Assembly (NCBI RefSeq): GCF_000003605.2
Contig: NW_003108579.1
Span: 127,113 to 191,112, forward strand
Length of the DNA: 64,000 nt
Direction: 5' to 3'
Source of the DNA: Saccoglossus kowalevskii
Lineage: Eukaryota > Hemichordata > Enteropneusta > Harrimaniidae
Under the pieces are notes generated by a model that saw only the letters and a program-made list of their open reading frames with translations, did not search any database and was not told the origin of the DNA. The position numbers were made by a program, and so were the translations under genes. Shown here one piece after another: positions 27,027-56,778 of the stretch (its first letter is position 1; every line of letters starts with the position of its first letter).

Positions 27027-28013
27027 TGACCTTCAATACTTTCTTCACAATTTCAATCAAGCATTTTTAAAAGTTTTGGTATGGAAATTGGGTGGTATCA
27101 CAGAATACTGCAGTTCGAGCCCCCAATGTACAGCAAATCTTCATTGCTTCACAATCATAATGAAGCCAGATTGCGCAACTCTCGTCTTTGGTTGTAACTT
27201 TCTCATAATATGTGCCAATTTGTTGGGGTTACCATCCCAATTTTTTTTTTTTTACTTTAATTTTGTAACTTTGGTTGATTCTGCAAACTGACTTTTATGA
27301 CCTAATTAATCATGACTTGGTCTATCTCTTGTTTTGTTTCCCGATTTGACCCCGTCCCCTCTTTAATAGTATATACTGCTATGCTAGATTGAGTTTTAAC
27401 CGCCTTCAGGTAAATCCACCTTCCAACTATGCTAAAAGTATTGAGAAGGTAATGTGTGTAGCGGAAACAAAGTCACATTAGTCACATATCAGATGAATTA
27501 GTCGTAAGGAGATTGTTAACTGAAGAAACTACCGGTACCGGTAGTCCTAAGGCGAAATTGTCTTGTTTGTATCGGATCACACAATGGAATTAACATATAG
27601 ATAATTTATAGCTACTTTAATCTCAATATGACAAGGTCTTTGAAGACTACTGCAAACCATTGAATTTTATGATTTGATAATGTACATGAAGACAAAATTT
27701 ACTGTCGCTCCATGTCTTTAGGACTCTGGTGTCAAATTTGATGATTTTCTCTGTCTCACAACAATGGTCTACAGCAAAATTAAAGATTCAAAAAGCCTAA
27801 GCTCTGCTTGTAAAATGGTTTTAATTTTGTATTTAAACAATCTTGTCTCTCTCCAAGACGCGTGTTACAGACACCCCCTACCTTAGCTACGGCTGCTTGG
27901 ATCGAGGTTCAGTGGTTGGTCGAGACACGTGTGTGTCTATGTGTGCATAGTTCTGGTCATTGCACCAAACCTTGAGACCCACTTGTTTATTTGACCGCTC
28001 TTAGTCCTGGCTG

Positions 28014-28024
28014 TTTTGGCGGGA
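28014..28024 (+). promoter_or_regulatory. E2F-like site upstream of DYRK1
   Basis: TTTTGGCGGGA matches the E2F/DP consensus (TTTSGCGS with GGGA). It lies 279 bases before the DYRK1 start codon and is paired with an opposite-facing site at 28159. The surrounding 300 bases are richer in CpG than the flanks. Function is inferred from motif only. Confidence 0.5.
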
Positions 28025-28158
28025 GACAGCGCTGATAATTTCACAAGATAGCAGTGACTGTGTAAACAGGGAGGAAGCTATTCAGAGTCAACATGCTTGG
28101 ATCCATCCCCATTGTGCCCCTGAGTTAATCAGCTGATCGTTGAGGTCTTTTGTTGGGG

Positions 28159-28169
28159 TTCCCGCCAAA
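28159..28169 (-). promoter_or_regulatory. E2F site, reverse orientation, upstream of DYRK1
   Basis: TTCCCGCCAAA is an exact match to the high-affinity E2F palindromic consensus read on the minus strand (TTTGGCGGGAA). It lies about 134 bases before the start codon. With the site at 28014 it forms an inverted pair 135 bases apart. A weak TATAAG (28214) and an initiator-like TCAGTG (28231) follow, but their spacing is poor. Confidence 0.55.
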
Positions 28170-28302
28170 TCTGAATTCTGTTTACAGAGCCTTTTGATTG
28201 ATTTGGGGGCTTGTATAAGTCACTTCCCATTCAGTGGAATGCAGCGTGTAGCTCCACACAGTTAGTAGTGTGCCCACCTCGGAATTGTACTAGCCGCCAA
28301 GG

Positions 28303-47809
<19,507 letters not shown>

Positions 47810-48573
47810 CAATGACTGAACAGTAGTGGTAGTTGTAGCTTTAGTAATGGACAACTTAGACATTAAATTTCATGTACATTTTATCAATGGATTTTCCCTG
47901 CAGTCTGTGTGAGCAGAACTTTTTGCAGGATCAAAAAACATCAACCCCACTATGGATTACAAATGAGACTTTTTTTTTTTAAAAAGAAATCTCTAGTCAT
48001 GTGGTGAAAATGTAGTAAACATTACAAAGAAACTTAAACTGTACAGTCTTCTAAAGCTTTAAACGTTTTCTTTTTTCACCCATGGGATGTAGTAAATACT
48101 GACTAGCATTTGGATATATGAACAATCCTAAATATGTTGTCAGATGATTCCTGAAACAAATGTTTTACTTTTTAGTTTCGCAAACCAGTGTGTGCTGTTC
48201 TCCAGGGAGTACTTCTCTGTTCATTCTTTCTCTGTATGGGGAAAATATTAAGCGACTTGTGGAGTACATGAAGGATTTTTTACCTCAGTTTCAGGGCCGC
48301 CTAGCTTACTGATTTTGAAACTGATCCGTTTATGGCCTGTCAGGTGTGTCGTTAAACCACTAGGCTCCTTAGGTGTCAGTAAAAAGTTGGGGGAGTTTTT
48401 CCTGAAAGGAGCAAAGATGATTGGTCCTTCACCAAAATAGATTTTAAAATGGATCCTTATGTCCATTACATCAGCAGCTTTTGCACTCTCGTTAAATGAA
48501 CCAGTCGTTTAACCATAAATCACTAAAGATAAAAATGGTGGCACCCTTTCACAGATAAAAATTGTCGCAATCA

Positions 48574-48579
48574 AATAAA
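48574..48579 (+). terminator. Candidate proximal poly(A) signal of DYRK1
   Basis: AATAAA lies 765 bases past the stop codon, with a GT-rich stretch (GGTGGGAAAGTGTTCGG) about 35 bases downstream. It would give a short 3' UTR form. Confidence 0.35.
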
Positions 48580-48835
48580 ATGCTAATTAACTAACTATAA
48601 AGGAGATTTGGTGGGAAAGTGTTCGGTTGAAATTCACTTTTAGGGGGGTTGAAAGACTTTTACTGTATTACTGAACTAGTCAGACTTACAAGCAGGCATT
48701 GTGATTTTTTTTTTTTTTTTCTGAAATTCGTGTATGTGTAGTTGGTGTGCTGTAAATATGAGTGCCTTGATGTGTGAGAGAGAGACCGAATGGCACAGAA
48801 AGTCTAGGCTTTTTGTTGCATGTTGTATGGTATAT

Positions 48836-48897
48836 GTCTGTCTGTCTGTCTGTGTGAGGGCATGCATGCATGTGTGTGTGTGTGTCTGTGTGTGTTT
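48836..48897. repeat. (TCTG)n and (GT)n tract in the DYRK1 3' UTR
   Basis: Three TCTG units then two short GT runs. On the transcript this would be a GU-rich tract. Confidence 0.8.
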
Positions 48898-50039
48898 TTA
48901 TCTTACTCTTCTCCAGTAATGCCAACTTCACTGCCTTTGTATTGTGCGTGTTATGCATCCCATCATACAACAGTGTCTAACGCTGGGCGAAATAGTTTGA
49001 CTGTATGTTTAAAGTGTGATAGCTGAATGCCAGTGAGGTTTTATTTATTTTTTTCGTGCTGAAGGGTCAAACTCTTTGTTTTTCTTTTTTAAATTGGAGT
49101 GTGAATATTGAGGGTAAGGGTAGGCGGTACTAAGAGTGTGTTAACTTTGGGGAATTCTTTCTCGCTGCACTATGCAACGTTTTTTGTGCAAAACTTAATA
49201 CTTCTACAGTTCTTCGACTCCTAGAAGTACCCCATGTCAGCATACACTACCATCTTCTTCATTCAGTATATCAGTAACCCTGACATTTTTCCACAAATTT
49301 AACCCATCCCATTTTCCACAGATGACATTTCAAGCAAGGCTGCATAATCAATCTATGTGAACTTGGAAATCATGTTTCCTGGGTTGCCTACAAATCTGAA
49401 CAATAAGAAATGTTTTACGAGTTTGTCAAAGTACTAGATGCGTGATCTTGTTTTGCTGTCAAAAAAAAGCGTGTACTAGCTACTGAATGGCAGGCTTTTC
49501 TTACAAACAGTGCCCTCACTGTTTTTCTGGTTTTTAATCCACTTTTGTGAACCTACTTGGTTTTATTAATGCAGATTTTGTTTGCTTTTAATCCCTCCTG
49601 CAGTTCATTTCCATGTTCTTTTTAATTTTGGTTGTCTTTTTTTTTAAAAAGTTCTGTTCACCCTTCCTGCTTTTGTAAAATAAGAATTTAAAGAAGGAAA
49701 ATGCGAAACAAAAAATATTTAAAAATTAGGGCAATGCTTTTTTAAAAATTTTAGTCGAGAGCAGATTAGCTGGTTAGTATGTGTAAAACGAATGTAAGCA
49801 GTTTGTGTGTTTTAATCATTTTTTTTATGAAAAATATACCAGAATAACTACATGTATGATCATCTACTCTGGTGTACTGTCATACAAATGCAAACCCAAT
49901 GTTAACCAGTTAACAAGTGTTAACCACTTTCTGGTTTATCTAGGTTATTTCTAGTTTATGCTATTGTGATAGTCATTGAAACATGCAGTGCATTTTTCAT
50001 GTAGCTACGTTTTCACTGGTAGTCACTGTTGGTTTAGGT

Positions 50040-50075
50040 AGTAGTAGTAATAATAGTAGTAGTAGTTGTAGCAGT
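50040..50075. repeat. (TAG)n block in the DYRK1 3' UTR
   Basis: Imperfect TAG/TAA triplet run that begins the TAG/TAGTTA-rich stretch ending at about 50215. Confidence 0.7.
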
Positions 50076-50274
50076 CATACACTGATCGTACTTGATTATG
50101 TATTATTAAAGTGACTAGTTAACTCTAGTTATCCACCGATCAACACTAGTTATTGCTGGTTAATACTTGCTAACTGGTTTGTGTCATAATTAGTGCTAGT
50201 TAATTGTAGTCATTGATGACTTTTACTATGACTGTGAAATGCCATGTAATTAGTCTTGATCATTGACCCAAATA

Positions 50275-50280
50275 ATTAAA
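50275..50280 (+). terminator. Candidate distal poly(A) signal of DYRK1
   Basis: ATTAAA is followed 24 bases later by a CA and then TTGTGTCTGTGTTTTATTG, a classic GU/U-rich downstream element. Cleavage is predicted near 50304, just before a family A transposon copy. Confidence 0.45.
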
Positions 50281-50350
50281 CGACTGTTATTATGAAAATA
50301 TAACATTGTGTCTGTGTTTTATTGCTTTACTATATTTGAGGTCGCATATG

Positions 50351-50556
50351 TACTGTAAAATACTTATTTTATGAACTGGAATTAATTTTCGCTGAAAAGA
50401 CTTTTTGGATGTTTCGTATGGAATTTATTTTCACTGATTTCTGACAAGTTGAATGTAAAATATAGGAAAAAAAGGTATATTTGCTGGATTTTATTTTCAC
50501 TGAATCATTCCCTCAGCGAAAATTAATTCCAAGTGAAAATAAAGTATTTTACAGTA
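50351..50556 (-). mobile_element. MITE family A, copy 4 (206 bp), just past the DYRK1 3' end
   Basis: Termini TACTGTAAAATACTTATTTT and AAATAAAGTATTTTACAGTA; inverted relative to copies 1 and 3. It begins 47 bases past the predicted distal DYRK1 cleavage site. Confidence 0.8.
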
Positions 50557-52400
50557 GCCGAATTCATTTTCTGCATGTTTGAGAACACTCTTGCTGGAGG
50601 TTGTGTTGACAATAGGTTTGACAATGCTGTCATTGCCAAGTGTGGATTGTACACCCAGAAACGGGAACTGTGAGCTTGGTCTAGACCATCATGAGACAGG
50701 TATGGTAAAAAAAATATTTCGGGATTCTGTTTGTTGGATAAGATTTTTCATGAACTGCACAAAATGTGAAGCTCTTATTGTGCTTACAGAGAGTAAATCA
50801 AAGTAGAAAGTCAACTTTAAGTTTTTATGAATTTCTCTTTCATGGAGTCCTTTAATTGAAGTAACATGTAGTCAATGTAGCTAATATTCTCACCTTGGAT
50901 GTGGTGAGGGCGCTAGACAAATTAAAAGGGTATTCTCGGGTAGACATCTGGGCATTTTCACCGCCTGGCAACCATCATGGTGAAAACAAAGGGCGAAAAC
51001 TCTCAGTTGTTGGGACTCTTCTGACCAGTGTAACAAAATTACCCCTGCGTGTGCATCATATATTAATTTGGTTGCTTAGGATTACTTCAAAGTTGAGTTT
51101 TTCTTGACTTTAGCTGTTTTCATCGGCTCTTTGACCAGTGTTCCACCACAGCTCACGCAGACCCATAGAAAATACATGTTACAGTGGTGCACACCTTAGC
51201 AACATAGAACATTCTACGACATAGCACCGTCCTCGAGAATATCAAACTCGATCATTCATATGCAAATCAACCTTCGTGCGATGACTAATATTCCAGGTTA
51301 AAACTGACATTGTGGAAGGAGAAATGTTCAATTTAATACGTAGTCCAAATGGGAGTGAAAATGATAAACAAACGCAAATTATAGTGATATATGTATAAGA
51401 GCTCCACAACAAAGTGTAGATTTGCATACATACTGTTTTGGTAAATGACATGGGATCCCTAGAGCAATATACAAGGCTCTAGCACAAATAGGGGTTTATA
51501 TCTGTAACCCTAAACTTTTGAGTGAATGGTTCGGACTCGTACCACGCAAAATAAAAAAAAGTTCAGCAGCAATTTGTTCCATTGCCAATGTTACAGCACA
51601 TTTTTATTAATTACATGAATACAAAACATTATTATAGGCTTTGTTATTTGTGAATAATTTAATGCAAACCCACTTGACATTGAAATGACGTGTCTAATGC
51701 CTAAATTTTCCCAGCACTTGGAAATTGCAGTAGAGGCTCTGCTGTGGTTGATGTTGGTTTGAATTCCCCTGCTTGACAAACCTTTTCAATAGTTGAGGAC
51801 GAACTCTGTTTTTTCATCAACTTCAGACATTGCACATTGACTGAAGCAGCACTTAACAAGGTGCAAGTTCATATTTACAATAGCATAATTACAAGTTATG
51901 TTCTGGTCATGTGGCTAAGACAAGTTATATAAAGTTATTTGTAGTGATTACCCTTTACAAGTAAATATGAATTGTGACCGATTTACAATTAGCATAAAGA
52001 CAAAGAGATGTATGGATTTACAGGAACAAGTGTGCAGTCTGAAAAACTGGTATAAGTATTCTACGGACATTTTCAACTTTCAAGTAATGTTTTTCGGCAC
52101 AGCATGGTCATTTTTGGTACAAATGGGAATGAATATGATGTTCTTTCTGGTATTTGGACATGCATCAAGCAACTCAGTTCAGAGTTGACACAAAAGCAAG
52201 TTCTAATGGCTTTCGCGTTCAACTGACATTCTATGGTATGGTATGGTGATTGAACCTACTCCTGAAATTCAAACGTATATAGGATTATATATATATATAT
52301 ATCAGCTCAGTGTGTCTTTGTTGCTTTTGTTTTCCGGTAGACATCAATAATGCTCCTGGGAGCCTCAATGTAGTATTTGATCCTTCATCTACTAATAAAA
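50557..52400. other. Intergenic, nothing firm
   Basis: Short chance frames only. A (TA)n run lies at about 52287-52302. No recognised repeat. Confidence 0.5.
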
Positions 52401-53690
52401 ATGACTTGTATGAGAATTAGGTTACGTAAACCATTTGCATCTTTCGTTACCTCTGAATCGAAAAGGTGCTTGCAAAAAATTGTGAGCGACATAGTCAGGC
52501 CGTTTACCATATTAATGTCTGTATGGTATTTCGTGGGTATATTTTTTAATCGAAATACTTTGTGATTACGTAAGGCTTAATGACGTCACTGATATTATAA
52601 ATATAAGGTTGCGACTTGTTATGTGTATGTGTTACTCAGTCGTATGTGCGTTGTAAACCCCGTTGTAAACACGAGCTTAATTATGGTAATGCAGTTCGCG
52701 TTCGAATATGTGTGAACTAATATTGTATTTTTACACGTGTTGTAAACATTGTTTGGGACTCGTATCGAATATGACGCAGCGCGGCGCGACGACTATGACG
52801 ATTAACGTTTTACAGAAGTCAATGAAACTCCCTGGTTTACAGCAAAACCCAGATTTTGTCACTGGGATTGCTCTAGATGTTGTAAGATCAGAACAACTGA
52901 TTGATCACCTTCTTTGTTTCAAATATTTTCTAGACGTATTTAAATTATTTCTTTTTATTTCATTGAAATCATGTGCATTCTTGACGGTTGTTGGACTTGG
53001 ACATTCTGAAAACCCTTCGCGCCCTTTAGCAACACATCGCGTCTCTGATGTAATATATTGTTTTGACTGTAGTTGTATCCCAGTAAAAACATGGTGTCGA
53101 GCTACTACACAATCAAACATAGTTTTCGCTTCCATCAAAATTTTGAACGTCACTTTCACGTTGAAGAACCGCTTCGTCTGGGCAACAACGAGTTACCCGT
53201 CGCAGCAGCTAGTCGCCTTGTATGCCTGTTGCTGTCTTCGCCCCATGCGTTGCTCGGTACGCACGTCGCCCCAAGAATCACCTCGTGTAAAACGGCCTTG
53301 TGTCACCTCCTCAATCATTGTTCCTTCTAAACTGGCATACAATAACCTACCAATGGAAAATACAGTCAGCAGTAACGATGTTTAAATGCATACAATCTTT
53401 TTCTCAAGAACGATCAACTCGGTTTACAAGTGCTGTTGCTAATACTAATTTATATTGTTTGGGAAAAGACATGAACACTTTTTCTATAGAGGCACCTCTT
53501 TTTGGAAAAGTTTGCATTCCTATTTCTAAAACTGCGATAAAAACACTTTTTAAAAAAGTAAAATTGTATTGTACATTTTTAATGTATATTTAATCTTTCA
53601 GTTGCTTGTAGTCATTGTCTGTAATCGGGGCTCCATTGGAGGGAAATACATTGGATTTTCCTGGTTAAATATAGTGAAATAAATAAATCG
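52401..53690 (+). other. CpG-rich block with open frames of unknown identity
   Basis: By hand count about 45 CpG fall in about 800 bases (52561-53350), several times the density of the flanks. Plus-strand frames begun by ATG: 52401-52565 (54 residues, basic start and hydrophobic end), 52708-53385 (225 residues, Cys-rich, ending in a Ser/Pro/Lys-rich part) and 53091-53330 (79 residues). A fourth open stretch runs to 53593. They overlap in different frames. AATAAATAAA lies at about 53677. I recognise no family. It could be a young gene, a transposed unit or a promoter island; coding status is unproven. Confidence 0.35.
52566..52603 (+). promoter_or_regulatory. bZIP palindromes plus TATA box
   Basis: TTACGTAA (52566-52573, PAR/C-EBP type), TGACGTCA (52581-52588, CRE) and TATAAATA (52596-52603) lie within 38 bases. 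A start is expected near 52627-52638 (an initiator-like TCAGTC is at 52636), ahead of the 225-codon frame at 52708. The arrangement resembles a strongly inducible core promoter; activity is inferred. Confidence 0.45.
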
Positions 53691-56361
53691 TTTTTTTTTT
53701 TATATTAGTCGGGCTACCGTTTGTGGGCTCTAGTATGGAGATGACCGAAGGACTAATGAAATAATAAGAAGGTAACCAGGCTAGTTTGACATGGATCGTA
53801 TTATGCCGCGTATAAAACGCGTATAAAATATGTTGATTATGTTCACGAAATTCGAACTCACTCTCCTCATCGGTTACTTTTCAAATTATACTACTCGTCA
53901 CACCCAACCCCAAACACACAAAATCACAAATTATCCATTTCATTGTCGTTGTTTTATTATTGTTAAAAAGTTTTATATCTAAAAGTAAATCATTCAAAAA
54001 ATCATATTTGACGAACAGGACAACATTTTTCAGTGTTAACATGCACATCCTTTAAAGTTAGTTAATATAAATTCTGCAAATTATTCATTTCACAAATTAT
54101 CAGATATTACAAAAAACAGGTGTTCAACAGATTTTCAACAAAACTATAAAAAGTTCATTTAAGTCGCGTCCTCTAGCGACGGCTGGCTTCTTTGACGTAA
54201 TAGGTGAAATGACGGTGGTTCGCAGCATCAGTATTGTGTTGATGTGTTATATGTCAATAAATAATGTTGATAAACAAATAATATTTTTGAGATAACGGAT
54301 TTTTTTTCAATGACGAACAACAACACAAGCAAGGTCAGTTTATTTCAACGTCACTATATGAATTTCATCTATCTACGTCATTCAAAGTCACAGAAACGTT
54401 CCGTCACTAGAGGGCGTGACTTATAGAAAAGGTGTTTTCAAAGTTCAGGAATGTAATTTATACACGAAGCTATATGTAATTTTATAGTGCAAATCAAATA
54501 TGCAAACAATAGAAACTTTAGCTCCTTATTTAATAGAAAGACAAAAGAATGCATAAATCTAATGTCTTTTGGATTAGGAAACTGTACACTCAAGATGTAT
54601 GATGCACCATGAAATTACAGTCATTTTGTAGGAATTTAATAGTGATATCTTTAATTCTACATGCCATGTTTAAATACTCCCGAGTGCATTCACCTACACA
54701 CCTAACTTAAAATCTGATGTAAGTATAGCCCCAATCTTTTATATTTTTCATATTTATTATTATTATCGTGGTCGCCTTTAACTGTGAAATATAAAAAACT
54801 GAAAAAAAAAACATCGAGTAAAACCATAAAATTGACAAACAATATAAGAACAAATAAAATATGTCAATTAAAAAAACAAAGAAACAATGTGGCATATACC
54901 CACATAATATTTTCATACATTTTACTGGAATTTATTTTTTGTCGTTACTAGTCTTCACTGCGTGCAAGATATATTTTTTAATATTTAATACCTGTGAAAT
55001 CAAATAATTGAATTTGTCGCACAACTAAACAAGTTATAAAATGTAACGTTCTGTGTTCTAATGTACACATAAGGGAGTGTCACAATGTGTGTGAGAAACT
55101 ATTAAAATCGTTTGATTTCCAGCCAACTTGGGATTTTTCTGTATGGCAATGCACAGTAAGCAATTGGTCAACCTGCAAAGCCCCCCTCCCCCCAACATAA
55201 TTGTATTCCATTTTCTTGATGTGACTGGAAAAGCCCATTTATTAAAATTATGTTAAAAGCATGTCCAAGAATTAAACAGAAACAAATTATCACTTGTTTA
55301 GGACCAACAAGTTATCCTATCTTCACATTAATTTATCTACTTTTGTGGCAGGGGATTATCTCTGCCCTCTCTGTCAGTCACGTTTAAAACGTCTTCAATT
55401 TTTATAGTACTTGGACAACCAATTCACATTGACAAAGATGACCAAGTTTACTATCTGAACAAAAGTCACACTAGAATTATTAAATTCGAAAATACATAGC
55501 TTCCAAATAATCCCTCCAAAGTGTACTCTACTTCAAACAATTTCTCAACATTACAGAAGAGGAGTGGAATGGTGGAATTTTTTCAATTTGATGCCTTTTC
55601 CAGTTACAGTTGGAAGCAAGCTATAAGAGTTTCAATGGAAATTGTGTAACAATATATTGTATGCAAATCACACTCTCAGTAGAATGAACTCTCAAGGGGC
55701 TCAAAGTAATCTGTGTACATTTGTAAGAATGAGCATGAAACAATATGTCACATTTTTGTATACTGTGAATGCTCAGCGTCGGTTTCTTTTCACTTGTGAA
55801 CGAAGTCTGTATGTGTTCCCTTTCCTTGCCAATGCAGTGTATTACATAAGGTAAAGTTACTGAATAATACAACATTAGTTAACATTTACACAATTGTTTA
55901 ATTCATCCAATGGCGAATCACTGGTTAAATTAAAACTAAATGGTTCTGTCAATATTTAGATGAAAAATTAGAAACAACTACTCCCAAGTTATGTAAACAT
56001 GTAATAGCATGTTTTTCATTATTTTAAATAGGTGTTCCGATGTCCAGTGCTCGGTAATTTTCTCCAATTATAAAATGCTTGCAATGTTATTAGATACTCT
56101 TCAATCAGATTAAAAGTAGAATTAAATAGGTATCACTGGGCTCTGTATATGCAAAGCAAAGCTGGAGTCATAGAACGAATTGTTCATCACTGTCTGCTTC
56201 AGTCGTCTGTTAACTTATATAGAATAGATATGTATATGGTATTGTTAAAAGTGACACCACATATTTATAATAAACAAGCCAAGATGCATTTCTAATCTAA
56301 ATTTGCATAACCTTGTTTAGGTATCAATGAGATTGAGTGCTTCACTGATTGATAGCGTCTC
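53691..56361. other. Intergenic between the CpG-rich block and the SAMD9-like gene
   Basis: Holds the 264-bp MITE at 54160. Otherwise AT-rich with short frames; no gene seen. Confidence 0.55.
54160..54423. mobile_element. MITE, about 264 bp, TIR AAGTCRCGYCCTCTAG
   Basis: Inverted termini AAGTCRCGYCCTCTAGYGAC at 54161 and (inverse) at 54422, flanked by TA on both sides. The interior has further ACGTCA and TGACGT words. Single copy here; no frame. Confidence 0.65.
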
Positions 56362-56367
56362 TTTATT
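56362..56367 (-). terminator. Candidate poly(A) signal of the SAMD9-like gene
   Basis: On the minus strand AATAAA lies 47 bases after the TGA at 56414, giving a very short 3' UTR. No other AATAAA on this strand is seen until about 55247. Confidence 0.45.
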
Positions 56368-56413
56368 CCACATACTATTCAATCAAGTGACTGGCCAACA
56401 GAATTATGAAGTG

Positions 56414-56518
56414 TCAGTCATCAAGAAAATCGGAATGTGCTTCCTTATATTTTTTGTATTCGGATTCCAATGTTAGCAGTTCCTCTTCAAGGGTTTCTTC
56501 CTTCTGAATTTTTAATAG
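56414..56518 (-). CDS. SAMD9-family protein, last coding exon (coiled-coil tail)
   Basis: After a 260-base intron, acceptor CTACTTACAG (ending at 56519) opens a 34-codon frame, phase 0, starting LLKIQKEETLEEELLTLESE and ending HSDFLDD with TGA at 56414-56416. Together with the end of the main exon (KLKGELETIKRLKEMQNGGKTLEKAQ) it forms a continuous charged heptad-like helix, a probable coiled coil. Unspliced reading would stop six codons after the donor. Frame, splice signals and composition agree, but no homologous tail exists in human SAMD9. Confidence 0.8.
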   Translation of the reverse strand, partial: LLKIQKEETLEEELLTLESEYKKYKEAHSDFLDD

Positions 56519-56778
56519 CTGTAAGTAGATTTAAAAAAATAAATGAATGATACTATTATAACGATTGTAATAGACACACGTTTATGTATTAAATTTATAA
56601 ATGTTCACATTTAAAGATATAATTTCAAAAAGCAGTTGGTTATTTATGAATTCACCACAAATCAAAAAAAAAATAAATCGGCATTCACAGCTCCAATTAG
56701 TTGAGTCTGTCACCGATTATATCATTATATGATTACATTATTTTGTATTTCCTATTGTTAATTTTTAACCATTCTTAC

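Larger units (their letters stand above)
19364..28013. other. Long non-coding stretch
   Basis: Contains the three family C elements, the first assembly gap and the 18-bp minisatellite. The frames at 21679-22017 and 22083-22379 are not recognised and have no splice or promoter context. No gene seen. Confidence 0.5.
47810..50304 (+). other. Probable DYRK1 3' UTR
   Basis: No open frame of note follows the stop codon. The region is U-rich on the sense strand, with a (GT)n/(TCTG)n tract (about 48836-48897), a TAG-repeat block (50040-50075) and clustered TAGTTA/GTTAAC words (49900-50215). An ATTAAA at 50275 with a GT-rich stretch 30 bases later suggests the distal end near 50304; an AATAAA at 48574 could end a shorter form. 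Long 3' UTRs are usual for DYRK1A. The extent is inferred. Confidence 0.5.

Noticed and set aside
26513-27070. 185-codon plus-strand frame ending in SPTLPP repeats
   Set aside because: Its length comes from the 18-bp minisatellite, which keeps frames open on both strands. The upstream part shows no known domain.
50579-50806. 75-codon frame starting with a signal-peptide-like segment
   Set aside because: Begins with TTG, not ATG, and the Cys pattern after the hydrophobic stretch matches no known secreted family.
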